Virus record (IMG/VR): IMGVR_UViG_3300032770_000082 | Location: 1-27,771 of that record | DNA from: a virus | DNA: 27,771 nucleotides | Strand: one strand, 5' to 3' | Part shown: positions 22,757 through 27,771 of the stretch, one piece after another | How positions within the stretch are numbered: position 1 is the stretch's first letter | Layout of the letters: every line of letters begins with the position of its first letter | The notes under the pieces: model-generated | What the model saw: the letters and a program-made list of their open reading frames with translations, nothing else | Database searches by the model: none | What the model was told of the DNA's origin: nothing | Made by a program: the position numbers and the translations under genes

Positions 22757-22771
22757 GCAACACTGTGTTGC
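22757..22771. promoter_or_regulatory. 15-bp palindrome, candidate operator
   Basis: GCAACACTGTGTTGC is a perfect palindrome around a central T. It lies about 90 bases before the ATG at 22860, beside a TATTAT box (22782-22787) that could be a -10 element, although no good -35 is seen at 17 bases. It could be an operator for the membrane-protein gene. Confidence 0.4.
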
Positions 22772-22808
22772 TTTTTTGCGGTATTATGCAGCAAGCACAC
22801 CTAGTACA

Positions 22809-22822
22809 TTGATGATCATCAA
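22809..22822. promoter_or_regulatory. 14-bp palindrome, second candidate operator
   Basis: TTGATGATCATCAA is perfectly symmetric, and a further TGATCA copy follows at 22823-22828. It is about 38 bases before the start codon at 22860, where a bound protein would block transcription. Confidence 0.4.
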
Positions 22823-22859
22823 TGATCAACGGTGTACATGCCGCCAGACGACAAATCCA

Positions 22860-23783
22860 ATGCCTAGACGCAATTGGGGCGCAGTCATTGCGATTGTCGG
22901 ATTAGTTATTGGTGCTATAGCACTTACAGCATCAACCAAGCCCCCAAACGCGGAACGGGTGCCCAACCCAGGCCCATCCGTAAAAAAACATGGTTCCTGC
23001 GAAGCCTGCACCAGCAAAAAACCAACCAACGATTCGCCGCTTCCTGTTCGAATTATAGAAAGCCCGGATGACACCGCACGCGCTCAGGAGCGCGAAGCTA
23101 AGTCCGATAAGCATGATGCAGAAGATCTGAAGGCTCAGCAGGATGCGGCTAACGCTGCTCAGCGTGCGGCTGCATCCGCTGAACGGGAGGAAGTACCTGC
23201 AATTGTCCAGATCATTCTGGCTTCGTTTGGTACGGTTATCGCGCTCATCGCTTTGATAACGAGCATCTGGACTACTATTAGAGCTGATCGAACCAGTCGA
23301 GCTGAGTTGCGCGCTTACGTTTCTGGCGAACCGAACTTCATTGTTGCCTTTGACGCCACTAACTTTTCTGGTGGACGTTTCGCCATTAAGAATGTCGGGC
23401 AAACCCCGGCTCTCAAGGTGAGAAGTCGGGCAACTGTAGAGATCTTCCCCGAACCGTTGCCCCCCAACTATGCCTTTCCTGAAATAACCAACCCATTTTT
23501 CCCCGCAGGAACGGTTTTCCCAGGTAGTGACTTTACCGGGACAGTTCGTGCAACGCGCCTTTTTACTCAGAATGAGATCGACGCCGTACGGGCATTTCAG
23601 GCCTCTCCCTATATTTATGGGACCATCGAATATATCGATATTTTCGGTACCCCGCACGAAACCAGATTTAGTCGAAGAGCTGTTGGCGATCAGCAAAACG
23701 TCGATAAACTGGTGCAGGCCTGGAAACCATCCGACCTTGAGATTCGCTTCGCCACAACCGAACAGCACAACGAAACTACTTAG
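22860..23783 (+). CDS. Two-helix membrane protein, accessory gene
   Basis: ATG 22860 gives 307 aa beginning MPRRNWGAV; upstream in-frame ATGs exist but cross the palindromes. Helix 1 is at residues about 6-25 (GAVIAIVGLVIGAIALTA). A charged coiled-coil-like linker is rich in Ala, Glu and Lys (EREAKSDKHDAEDLKAQQDA). Helix 2 is near residues 112-135 (IVQIILASFGTVIALIALIT). The C-terminal 170 residues form a beta-rich domain with RAELRAYVSGE, KNVGQTPALKV, a PFFPAGTVFPG turn and a YIYGTIEYIDIFG strand pair. Proteins with this RAYV...NVGQTPA...YGxIxYxDxFG domain are frequent in Rhizobiales genomes and, to my knowledge, uncharacterised. It is isolated and opposite in direction to its neighbours, suggesting an accessory gene such as superinfection exclusion or lysogenic conversion; this is inference. 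Confidence 0.75.
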   Translation: MPRRNWGAVIAIVGLVIGAIALTASTKPPNAERVPNPGPSVKKHGSCEACTSKKPTNDSPLPVRIIESPDDTARAQEREAKSDKHDAEDLKAQQDAANAAQRAAASAEREEVPAIVQIILASFGTVIALIALITSIWTTIRADRTSRAELRAYVSGEPNFIVAFDATNFSGGRFAIKNVGQTPALKVRSRATVEIFPEPLPPNYAFPEITNPFFPAGTVFPGSDFTGTVRATRLFTQNEIDAVRAFQASPYIYGTIEYIDIFGTPHETRFSRRAVGDQQNVDKLVQAWKPSDLEIRFATTEQHNETT

Positions 23784-23803
23784 CAGCAATCCAGCTATTT
23801 GAT

Positions 23804-24277
23804 TCACTCATCCCTGCCCCCGGTATTTGCAGCGATGAGCTTGGAAATTCTCCAAGGTGTCGTTGCTGCATAATACCGCTTTTTTGCAACTCCTTTGAGG
23901 TCCCAGAGCTGCTGGCGCGTCATATTGAGCATTGCAAGCGGCACCTGGCAGCCCTGATAGCCGGGCTCCGGCCCATAAGACCAATCCCAGCGCTTGGTGC
24001 AGCGATAGGCCAAGAGCACAGAAGCCCAAACTCTGTGATCGAACTTAGGAGCTATAGGAAGCTGCTTGATTTGATCCAGGATAATGGGGGTGACATCGCC
24101 CTCGAATAAACCTGCCCGCTCACCAGCGATCGCATAGCGCAGCGCCAAGAGGCACTGAAGCGCATTGCCGTTTGCCTTCTTGAGATAAAAGCCGATCTTA
24201 CGACGAGCCAGCTTAGTATTGCCCCAGGCCGCCAATCCCTCCCGCCAAAGCGTGGCGCGGGCTTCCTCCTCGCTCAT
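23804..24277 (-). CDS. Hypothetical protein, last gene of regulatory operon
   Basis: ATG 24277 is chosen because it overlaps the DnaA-like stop (ATGA at 24274-24277); the frame is open to 24385. The 157-aa product starts MSEEEARATLWREGLAAWGN, has LKKANGNALQCLLALRYAIA, KFDHRVWASVLLAYRCTKRW and a helical end (MTRQQLWDLKGVAKKRYYAA). It is helical and Trp/Tyr-rich. No family is recognised. Coupling to the DnaA-like gene suggests a related regulatory or replication role. It faces the membrane-protein gene head-on with a 20-base gap and no visible terminator. Confidence 0.65.
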   Translation of the reverse strand: MSEEEARATLWREGLAAWGNTKLARRKIGFYLKKANGNALQCLLALRYAIAGERAGLFEGDVTPIILDQIKQLPIAPKFDHRVWASVLLAYRCTKRWDWSYGPEPGYQGCQVPLAMLNMTRQQLWDLKGVAKKRYYAATTPWRISKLIAANTGGRDE

Positions 24278-24582
24278 TGGCGTAGGATCTGAGCAAATTG
24301 CGGCCGCGCCGCCATACGCTGGCAAGCATGAATGGCCGTGGAGTGGTCTTTGTTCATAAACTTGCCGATTCGGGGGTAAGACCACCCAAGCTCATGACGC
24401 AGGCGCCAAAACACTTCCCATCGCGCCTCGACAATCTCCGCGCTACGACACTTTCCCAAGATTAGATTTGAGCATAGCCCATGCCGCGCTGCTACTTGCT
24501 CCAGAATCCGATGCCCGGTCTGTGACGATGGGGAAATAATGAGGGCCGCTTGCGAAAGTGGACCGGTTGCGCGCGCATTCAT
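24274..24582 (-). CDS. Stand-alone DnaA domain IV-like protein
   Basis: ATG 24582 gives 102 aa; the frame is open to 24702, but that start has no ribosome site and would overlap two other frames. Residues 24-92 match DnaA domain IV: HRILEQVAARHGL, then LGKCRSAEIVEARWEVFWRL, then LGWSYPRIGKFMNKDHSTAIHACQRM split over 65-90. The DHST-IHA signature (D79, H80, S81, T82) contacts the DnaA box in true DnaA. The AAA+ ATPase domain is absent, so it can bind but not unwind DNA. Such proteins could occupy host or phage DnaA boxes and change host replication or gene expression. The family match is strong; the role is inferred. Confidence 0.8.
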   Translation of the reverse strand: MNARATGPLSQAALIISPSSQTGHRILEQVAARHGLCSNLILGKCRSAEIVEARWEVFWRLRHELGWSYPRIGKFMNKDHSTAIHACQRMAARPQFAQILRQ

Positions 24583-24679
24583 AATCCCAGCCTTCTTGCC
24601 ATGGTTTTTCTTGACGCTCTTCTCTGTCCATACCCTTACGGAAGCCGCAGCGCCCGGCGATGAACCAGGGCTCAGCCAT
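24443..24679 (-). CDS. Possible Rmf/CrpP-like small protein overlapping DnaA-like gene
   Basis: ATG 24679 overlaps the GcrA-like stop by 8 bases (ATGGCTGA). The first 40 residues are MAEPWFIAGRCGFRKGMDRE then ERQEKPWQEGWDYECARN. The pattern G-x2-G-x3-G followed by W-x2-GW resembles ribosome modulation factor and CrpP-type small proteins (usually 50-70 aa). The last 38 residues run through the DnaA-like gene in another frame and look like low-information Ser/Ala sequence. A 140-base overlap is unusual, so either both are translated or the true product is shorter through a missed frameshift. If real, it may bind ribosomes or a nucleotide-related partner. Confidence 0.45.
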   Translation of the reverse strand: MAEPWFIAGRCGFRKGMDREERQEKPWQEGWDYECARNRSTFASGPHYFPIVTDRASDSGASSSAAWAMLKSNLGKVS

Positions 24680-25091
24680 AGATCGTCTTGCGCTCCAGCC
24701 ATTCGAGACGGGGAATCGATACCGGCCGATGGGACTCCCGCTGCGTTAATACCATGCGAATGAAGGCACGCTTGTCCGGACCCTTATGCCTCGGAAAAGC
24801 ACCAATCGAATAACGCGGCTTCTTTTCGGTCTTGGCCTTTTTGGGCCGGGGATGCTTCATCCAATAATCTTGCAAAAGCTCCGCGTGCTTCCGCCGTTGT
24901 TCCGGGGTCCAAAGCGTGACCCCACACTTTCCATGCGGCGGATCGATCTTATGCCGCTTGCATATGCCGACGATGCAGCTCTTGGTGACCCCAAACGCTT
25001 GGGCGAGCTGAGCCCGGGTAAGGCTGCGGTCATTTTCCCAAGCTGCGATAACAGCCTTAGAAAGCGCGGAAGGCCCTGGCGATCCCGTCAT
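24672..25091 (-). CDS. GcrA-like HTH regulator
   Basis: A 139-aa basic protein coupled to the RHH gene by ATGA at 25088-25091. Residues 12-48 (SKAVIAAWENDRSLTRAQLA then QAFGVTKSCIVGICKRHKI) match the N-terminal HTH of GcrA-type proteins (W, then SxxQIAxxLG, then VxRNAVIGKxHRLGL), the alphaproteobacterial cell-cycle regulators that work with sigma70 on methylated promoters. The canonical RNAVIGK is TKSCIVGICKRH here, so it is divergent. Residues 60-80 form a WTPEQRRKHAELLQDYW helix, and the rest is basic. It may recognise the same or related promoters to switch host or phage genes. Confidence 0.65.
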   Translation of the reverse strand: MTGSPGPSALSKAVIAAWENDRSLTRAQLAQAFGVTKSCIVGICKRHKIDPPHGKCGVTLWTPEQRRKHAELLQDYWMKHPRPKKAKTEKKPRYSIGAFPRHKGPDKRAFIRMVLTQRESHRPVSIPRLEWLERKTIYG

Positions 25092-25258
25092 AGCGGCTCT
25101 ATACGCCTCTTTTCTTCCTCGACAGCCTTCCTTAAGGCATCGCGGATAACCAAGCTTACCGAAATCTCCCGCCTGCGCGCAATACGTACCGCATCGCGGT
25201 AAAGATCAGGCGCCAAGCGCAGAGAAATAATCGTGTTGAGCGGCTTGCGTTTCATCAT
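25088..25258 (-). CDS. Ribbon-helix-helix (Arc/CopG-type) regulator
   Basis: ATG 25258 gives 56 aa; the frame continues to 25339, but that part crosses the divergent promoter. Residues 6-15 (PLNTIISLRL) form the DNA-contacting strand, followed by two helices (PDLYRDAVRIARRREISVS and LVIRDALRKAVEEEKRR). This is the full length of a typical RHH protein. It is first in its operon and next to the divergent promoter region, so autoregulation and control of the rightward early genes is likely. No toxin partner is evident. Confidence 0.75.
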   Translation of the reverse strand: MMKRKPLNTIISLRLAPDLYRDAVRIARRREISVSLVIRDALRKAVEEEKRRIEPL

Positions 25259-25338
25259 GATGTTGACATAACACGTCATACAAACGGTTGACAAGAGGTA
25301 TTTTAGTGTGCATGTTGCTCCCATCGAAGGAGGCGCCA
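25259..25338. promoter_or_regulatory. Divergent promoter/operator region
   Basis: Rightward, TTGACA occurs at 25263-25268 and again at 25288-25293, an exact 25-base direct repeat of the box, but convincing -10 boxes are weak (CATGTT at 25311-25316 with 17-base spacing). Leftward, TTGTCA with TATGTC at 18 bases faces the RHH gene. The rightward gene has GAAGGAGG at about 25326-25332 before ATG 25339. Repeats suit control by the RHH protein. Confidence 0.4.
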
Positions 25339-25674
25339 ATGGACGATGTTCTAATCGCTCTGCACGAAACCCCCGAAGTCATCCGCCAGCGCATCATGAC
25401 ACAAGTGCGCGAGAAGCTAGACAAGCTTCCCTCAACCTATGTCGTGATGACGGACTATGAAAATGCCGATTGCTTTCTCATCATGGGCATAAGCAAGAAC
25501 CGCGCTGATTCGCGCGGTAAGATCGGGTCTTGCGATCACGCGCTATGGCATTTCGAGCCGATACCGGGGCACTATCTCGAAAGTGTTTTCCAGGATATCT
25601 GGCCGGATTTGCGGGCAGGCGAGGACATTTTCCGCTTCCAAATTCGCTACCGGATTATAGAGCAACCAAAATGA
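25339..25674 (+). CDS. Hypothetical early protein
   Basis: ATG 25339 is chosen over TTG 25288 because AAGGAGG lies six bases upstream. The 111-aa product begins MDDVLIALHETPEVIRQRIM, then has LDKLPSTYVVMTDYENADCF, LIMGISKNRADSRGKIGSCD and WHFEPIPGHYLESVFQDIWP. It is an alpha/beta protein with aromatic C-terminus. No family is recognised. As the first gene of the rightward operon with a strong ribosome site it is probably made early and well. Confidence 0.68.
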   Translation: MDDVLIALHETPEVIRQRIMTQVREKLDKLPSTYVVMTDYENADCFLIMGISKNRADSRGKIGSCDHALWHFEPIPGHYLESVFQDIWPDLRAGEDIFRFQIRYRIIEQPK

Positions 25675-25754
25675 GGCCGATTGCGTATTTCAATTGGTGG
25701 CTCTTGATACCGGCCATTCTCCTTTGGGTTCTTATTTTATGGGCAGCGCTATGA
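25671..25754 (+). CDS. 27-aa membrane micropeptide
   Basis: ATG 25671 overlaps the upstream stop (ATGA at 25671-25674), and its own TGA overlaps the next ATG (ATGA at 25751-25754). The product starts MRPIAYFNWWLLIPAI and continues LLWVLILWAAL, one hydrophobic helix rich in Trp and Leu. Coupling on both sides argues that it is translated. It could be a phage inner-membrane factor, but no function is evident. Confidence 0.62.
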   Translation: MRPIAYFNWWLLIPAILLWVLILWAAL

Positions 25755-26398
25755 ACGCCAGGCTATGGAATTCCCTTGAAAAGACCGATCCCGCTTACAC
25801 CAAGCCATTCTCGCGCGGCGGCGGGTTCAAGGGTACGGCCATCAATTCCACCTATATCTTAAAGCGCTTAACCGAGGCGTTCGGACCTTGCGGCAAGGGC
25901 TGGAAGTTTGTCCTAGAAGACGAGCAAATCCACGAAGGTCACAAGCTCAAGAGCGGCGATGTCGCCAAACTGCACGTGGTGCGCGGGCATATCGAGTACC
26001 GCATTGACGACACGTGGTATTCCACCTCGCCACAATTCGGGCAGACCATGCTTGTGGACGCCAACAAAAACGGCACATTTATGGACGAGGAGGCGCCCAA
26101 GAAATCGATCACAGACTGTATCAGCAAATGCGCGGTGCTCTTAGGCCTTGCCGCCGATGTGCATCTTGGTCTCTTTGATGACAATAAGTACGTGAACCAG
26201 CGCAAGGAGGAAGAAGAAAGCAATGGCGAGGTGATCAGCGAGGCGCAGTTCAAGGAGTTGCAGACGCTGATCGAGGAGACCAAATCCGATATAGAGCTAT
26301 TCCTCGATTATGTGGGAGCGCCGAATCTGGCCTCTATTCCGTCCGCGTCCTTCCCGCGTGCCAAGGCAGCGCTCATGGCAAAGAAGAAAAAAGCATGA
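25751..26398 (+). CDS. Rad52/Sak-like single-strand annealing protein
   Basis: ATG 25751 gives 215 aa. Residues 7-55 (NSLEKTDPAYTKPF, INSTYILKRLTEAFGPCGKG, WKF) and residues 117-147 (KKSITDCISKCAVLLGLAAD then LFDDNKY) match the conserved core of phage Rad52-like annealing proteins, where the closing D-D-x-K-Y is typical. A linker and a small C-terminal domain (EAQFKELQTLIEETKSD and FPRAKAALMAKKKKA) follow, as often seen in phage annealing proteins. It would coat single-stranded DNA and anneal it to complementary strands. The next gene is the partner exonuclease, overlapping by ATGA at 26395-26398. Confidence in the exact family is moderate. Confidence 0.65.
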   Translation: MNARLWNSLEKTDPAYTKPFSRGGGFKGTAINSTYILKRLTEAFGPCGKGWKFVLEDEQIHEGHKLKSGDVAKLHVVRGHIEYRIDDTWYSTSPQFGQTMLVDANKNGTFMDEEAPKKSITDCISKCAVLLGLAADVHLGLFDDNKYVNQRKEEEESNGEVISEAQFKELQTLIEETKSDIELFLDYVGAPNLASIPSASFPRAKAALMAKKKKA

Positions 26399-27021
26399 TC
26401 CATACCTTCCCCCAGCGCGGCCCCGAGTGGAACGCTTATAAGATCGGCCGCATCGGCGCCTCACGCATTTCCGATATCATCGCAAAGACCAAGAGCGGCT
26501 ATTCCACATCAAGGGCCAATTACCGCGCGGAATTACTCTGCGAACGTCTCACCGGCATAGCGCCGGAGCGTTACCGCAGCAACCATATGGAATGGGGCAT
26601 CGAAACCGAGGCGGAGGCCCGCGCTGCCTATGCTTTCTATTCTGGGAACAATGTGACGGAAGTGGGATTTATCGATCACCCCACCATCGAAATGTGCGGC
26701 TGCTCCCCTGACGGCCTCATAGGCGAAGACGGCGGCTGCGAAATTAAGTCGCCTCTTACCGCAACGCACATAGACACACTTCTAGGCGCTCCCTTGCCTG
26801 ATAAATACATGGTGCAATGCCAGTGGGCCATGGCCTGCAGCGGTCGCGCGTGGTGGGATTGGGTTTCTTTCGATCCACTCTTGCCCGAGAACGCCCGCCT
26901 GTTCGTCAAGCGCATTGAGCGCGATGACCGCCGCATCCGAGAATTAGAGGGTGAGGTAAAGACGTTTGCCTTCGAGCTTGAGCGCCTTGTCGATCGGGTG
27001 AAGAACTATGGCCAAGCGTGA
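26395..27021 (+). CDS. YqaJ/lambda-type alkaline exonuclease
   Basis: A 208-aa protein with the YqaJ nuclease core. RGPEWNAYKIGRIGASRISD (8-27) is the usual start. MEWGIETEAEARAAY (65-79) holds the first acidic residue. EMCGCSPDGLI (99-109) has catalytic D106. GGCEIKSP (113-120) has E116 and K118. KYMVQCQWAMACSG (137-150) is the last conserved helix. All expected residues are present, so activity is likely. It digests 5' ends of double-stranded DNA to leave single strands for the Rad52-like protein, giving a two-component recombination pathway for replication ends or repair. Confidence 0.86.
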   Translation: MIHTFPQRGPEWNAYKIGRIGASRISDIIAKTKSGYSTSRANYRAELLCERLTGIAPERYRSNHMEWGIETEAEARAAYAFYSGNNVTEVGFIDHPTIEMCGCSPDGLIGEDGGCEIKSPLTATHIDTLLGAPLPDKYMVQCQWAMACSGRAWWDWVSFDPLLPENARLFVKRIERDDRRIRELEGEVKTFAFELERLVDRVKNYGQA

Positions 27022-27325
27022 AGAATTCGTGGAGGAGTTTCGTATTCGAGGCGAGCAAGTTGCCGAGGCCCATGGCGAAGCGGAAATGCTTGAGCACCGC
27101 GCCAAGCGCATCTTTGCGCAGATCGTCATTGCCTCTGATAAATCCGTGGCCCGAGCCGAGTATGAGGCCGCCGTCGATCCGCGCTATTGTGATGCCAAAG
27201 AGGCAGCGATAGAAGCCAAGACCAAAGCAAACAAGCTCCGCGCCCAGCTCAATGCAATGGAAGTCTCATATGAACTCTTTCGGACCGAATCAGCAACAAA
27301 CCGTGCACAGATGAACCTACGATGA
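27008..27325 (+). CDS. Coiled-coil hypothetical early protein
   Basis: A 105-aa protein whose start lies inside the exonuclease end. It is nearly all charged helix: AKREEFVEEFRIRGEQVAEA, then MLEHRAKRIFAQIVIASDKS, then AKEAAIEAKTKANKLRAQLN. It probably forms a coiled coil. No motif is recognised. Overlap with the exonuclease and HNH genes (ATGA at 27322-27325) places it in the recombination operon, perhaps as an accessory subunit. Confidence 0.65.
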   Translation: MAKREEFVEEFRIRGEQVAEAHGEAEMLEHRAKRIFAQIVIASDKSVARAEYEAAVDPRYCDAKEAAIEAKTKANKLRAQLNAMEVSYELFRTESATNRAQMNLR

Positions 27326-27669
27326 TCCGCGCTCATCTCACCTCGAAGCAACGCGCCGAACTGTTCCTCGCCCAAGGCGGACGCTGCGCCATGTGCAAGG
27401 AGAAGATGGAGAAATACGAAGATGATCACTGGCAGGCTTTAGGCAGAGGCGGGGGGAACGAACTCAGCAACCGCCGGTTGATCTGCATTCCCTGCCATAA
27501 GCTGAAAACCTTCGGCCGCAAGCACAACCGCAGGGGCTCGGACAATTACGAAGCCAAGAAGACGGCACGCATGGCGCGCGGGAAAAAAGAAAAAAAGAAA
27601 GTAATAAAATCCCCAGGCTTCACAGGCTGGCGTAAATTCAATGGAACCCTAGTAAGGAAAGAATCATGA
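27322..27669 (+). CDS. HNH endonuclease
   Basis: A 115-aa protein with a compact HNH domain. C22-x2-C25 and C55-x2-C58 make the zinc knuckle. YEDDHWQALGRGGG (32-45) carries the D-H pair (D35, H36) that binds the catalytic metal. NELSNRRLICIPCHK (46-60) holds N50 and H59. The C-terminal third is very basic (RGKKEKKKVIKS), suiting DNA binding. It may act in DNA processing, recombination or host DNA breakdown. HNH genes also act as packaging helpers, but this one is distant from the terminase. Confidence 0.8.
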   Translation: MIRAHLTSKQRAELFLAQGGRCAMCKEKMEKYEDDHWQALGRGGGNELSNRRLICIPCHKLKTFGRKHNRRGSDNYEAKKTARMARGKKEKKKVIKSPGFTGWRKFNGTLVRKES

Positions 27670-27737
27670 ATATCTCCTCCCCCCAGAAAGCCGTGGGGCT
27701 CCGTAGCGGGGGTGGGCACTTTGGAGGCGGATCATGA
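27666..27737 (+). CDS. 23-aa Gly/Ser-rich micro-ORF
   Basis: ATG 27666 overlaps the HNH stop, and its TGA (27735-27737) overlaps the next ATG. The product begins MNISSPQKAVGLRSGG and ends GHFGGGS. It is probably translated by coupling, or is only a bridge that delivers ribosomes to the next gene. No function is visible. Confidence 0.35.
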   Translation: MNISSPQKAVGLRSGGGHFGGGS

Positions 27738-27771
27738 GCGCTCTATCGAGGCATCAAGAGGCAATCCTGAA
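27734..27771 (+). CDS. Partial early gene at right edge
   Basis: TTTGGAGG lies six bases before ATG 27734, and only 12 codons (MSALSRHQEAIL) are in the window. It continues the rightward operon. Nothing can be said of its function. Confidence 0.55.
   Translation, partial: MSALSRHQEAIL

Larger units (their letters stand above)
22137..22859. other. Control region without a convincing gene
   Basis: About 720 bases separate the late operon from the rightward membrane-protein gene. The open frames in it lack ribosome sites or recognisable products. Elements seen are a leftward terminator, a further small stem (CTCGC-TTA-GCGAG at 22253-22265), two C-runs at about 22236-22249, a folded RNA ending in a strong terminator (22475-22550), a palindrome (22599-22619), a second terminator (22658-22698) and two palindromes near 22757 and 22809. 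Nothing was seen in 22266-22440 beyond short weak frames. Confidence 0.5.

Noticed and set aside
22932-23807. Leftward 291-codon open frame opposite the membrane-protein gene
   Set aside because: Its product has scattered Cys and low-complexity composition, while the rightward frame has two clear membrane helices and a domain I recognise.
25088-25339. Longer 83-aa version of the RHH protein
   Set aside because: The extra N-terminal residues cross the promoter region and do not fit the RHH fold; ATG 25258 gives the normal length.
1-27771. CRISPR arrays, insertion sequences, integrase and attachment sites
   Set aside because: No regularly spaced direct repeats, transposase-like products or integrase motifs were seen on either strand.

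Overview
The window is about 27.8 kb of a tailed double-stranded DNA phage, or a prophage of one. A complete head module is visible: large terminase, portal, scaffold-like protein, major capsid protein and tail adaptor. A P22-gp10-like tail protein, short fibres and several small virion-type proteins follow, with no tape measure, sheath or tail-tube genes. This fits a short-tailed (podovirus-like) virion. The host is probably an alphaproteobacterium. I infer this from the high-GC coding style, a GcrA-like helix-turn-helix protein, a stand-alone DnaA domain IV protein, and a two-helix membrane protein of a type I associate with Rhizobiales. No integrase, repressor, polymerase or lysis gene is visible, so lifestyle is undecided.

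Layout. Positions 1-22136 form one long leftward (minus-strand) late operon. Its order of transcription is: Arg-rich 22-aa peptide; hypothetical protein; two tandem HETGH zincin-like proteins; HTH protein; small basic proteins; large terminase (16407-18275); two tiny membrane peptides; zinc-ribbon protein; portal (13842-15554); a 13-aa Arg/Lys peptide followed by a hairpin; a Pro/Gly/Met-rich protein; scaffold; major capsid (11489-12517); a repeat-rich head protein; adaptor; P22-gp10-like tail protein; fibre; Gly-rich adhesin; second fibre; small tail genes; a GNAT-like protein; two internal-virion-type proteins; and an ADP-ribosyltransferase-like protein running off the left end. Most junctions are ATGA, TAATG or TGATG overlaps, so translational coupling is pervasive.

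Positions 22137-22859 are a control region with no convincing gene. It holds a leftward terminator and candidate late promoter, a folded RNA that ends in a strong rightward terminator, a second terminator, and three palindromes that could be operators. It is followed by an isolated rightward gene for a two-helix membrane protein (22860-23783), probably an accessory gene.

Positions 23804-25258 (minus) are a compact regulatory operon: ribbon-helix-helix protein, GcrA-like HTH, possible Rmf-like protein, DnaA domain IV-like protein and a hypothetical protein. It diverges at 25259-25338 from a rightward early operon (25339 to the right end). That operon encodes a hypothetical protein, a 27-aa membrane peptide, a Rad52/Sak-like annealing protein, a YqaJ/lambda-type exonuclease, a coiled-coil protein and an HNH endonuclease. 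The annealing protein and exonuclease together make a two-component phage recombination system.

The most unusual content is a group of potential host-directed effectors inside the late operon: the ART-like protein, the duplicated zincins, and a short N-terminal signature shared by three late proteins. Next come two highly basic micropeptides with near-perfect ribosome sites, a string of membrane micropeptides too short for normal gene calling, and the DnaA-IV regulatory operon. All functional statements come from reading translated sequence and motifs; no database search was run.
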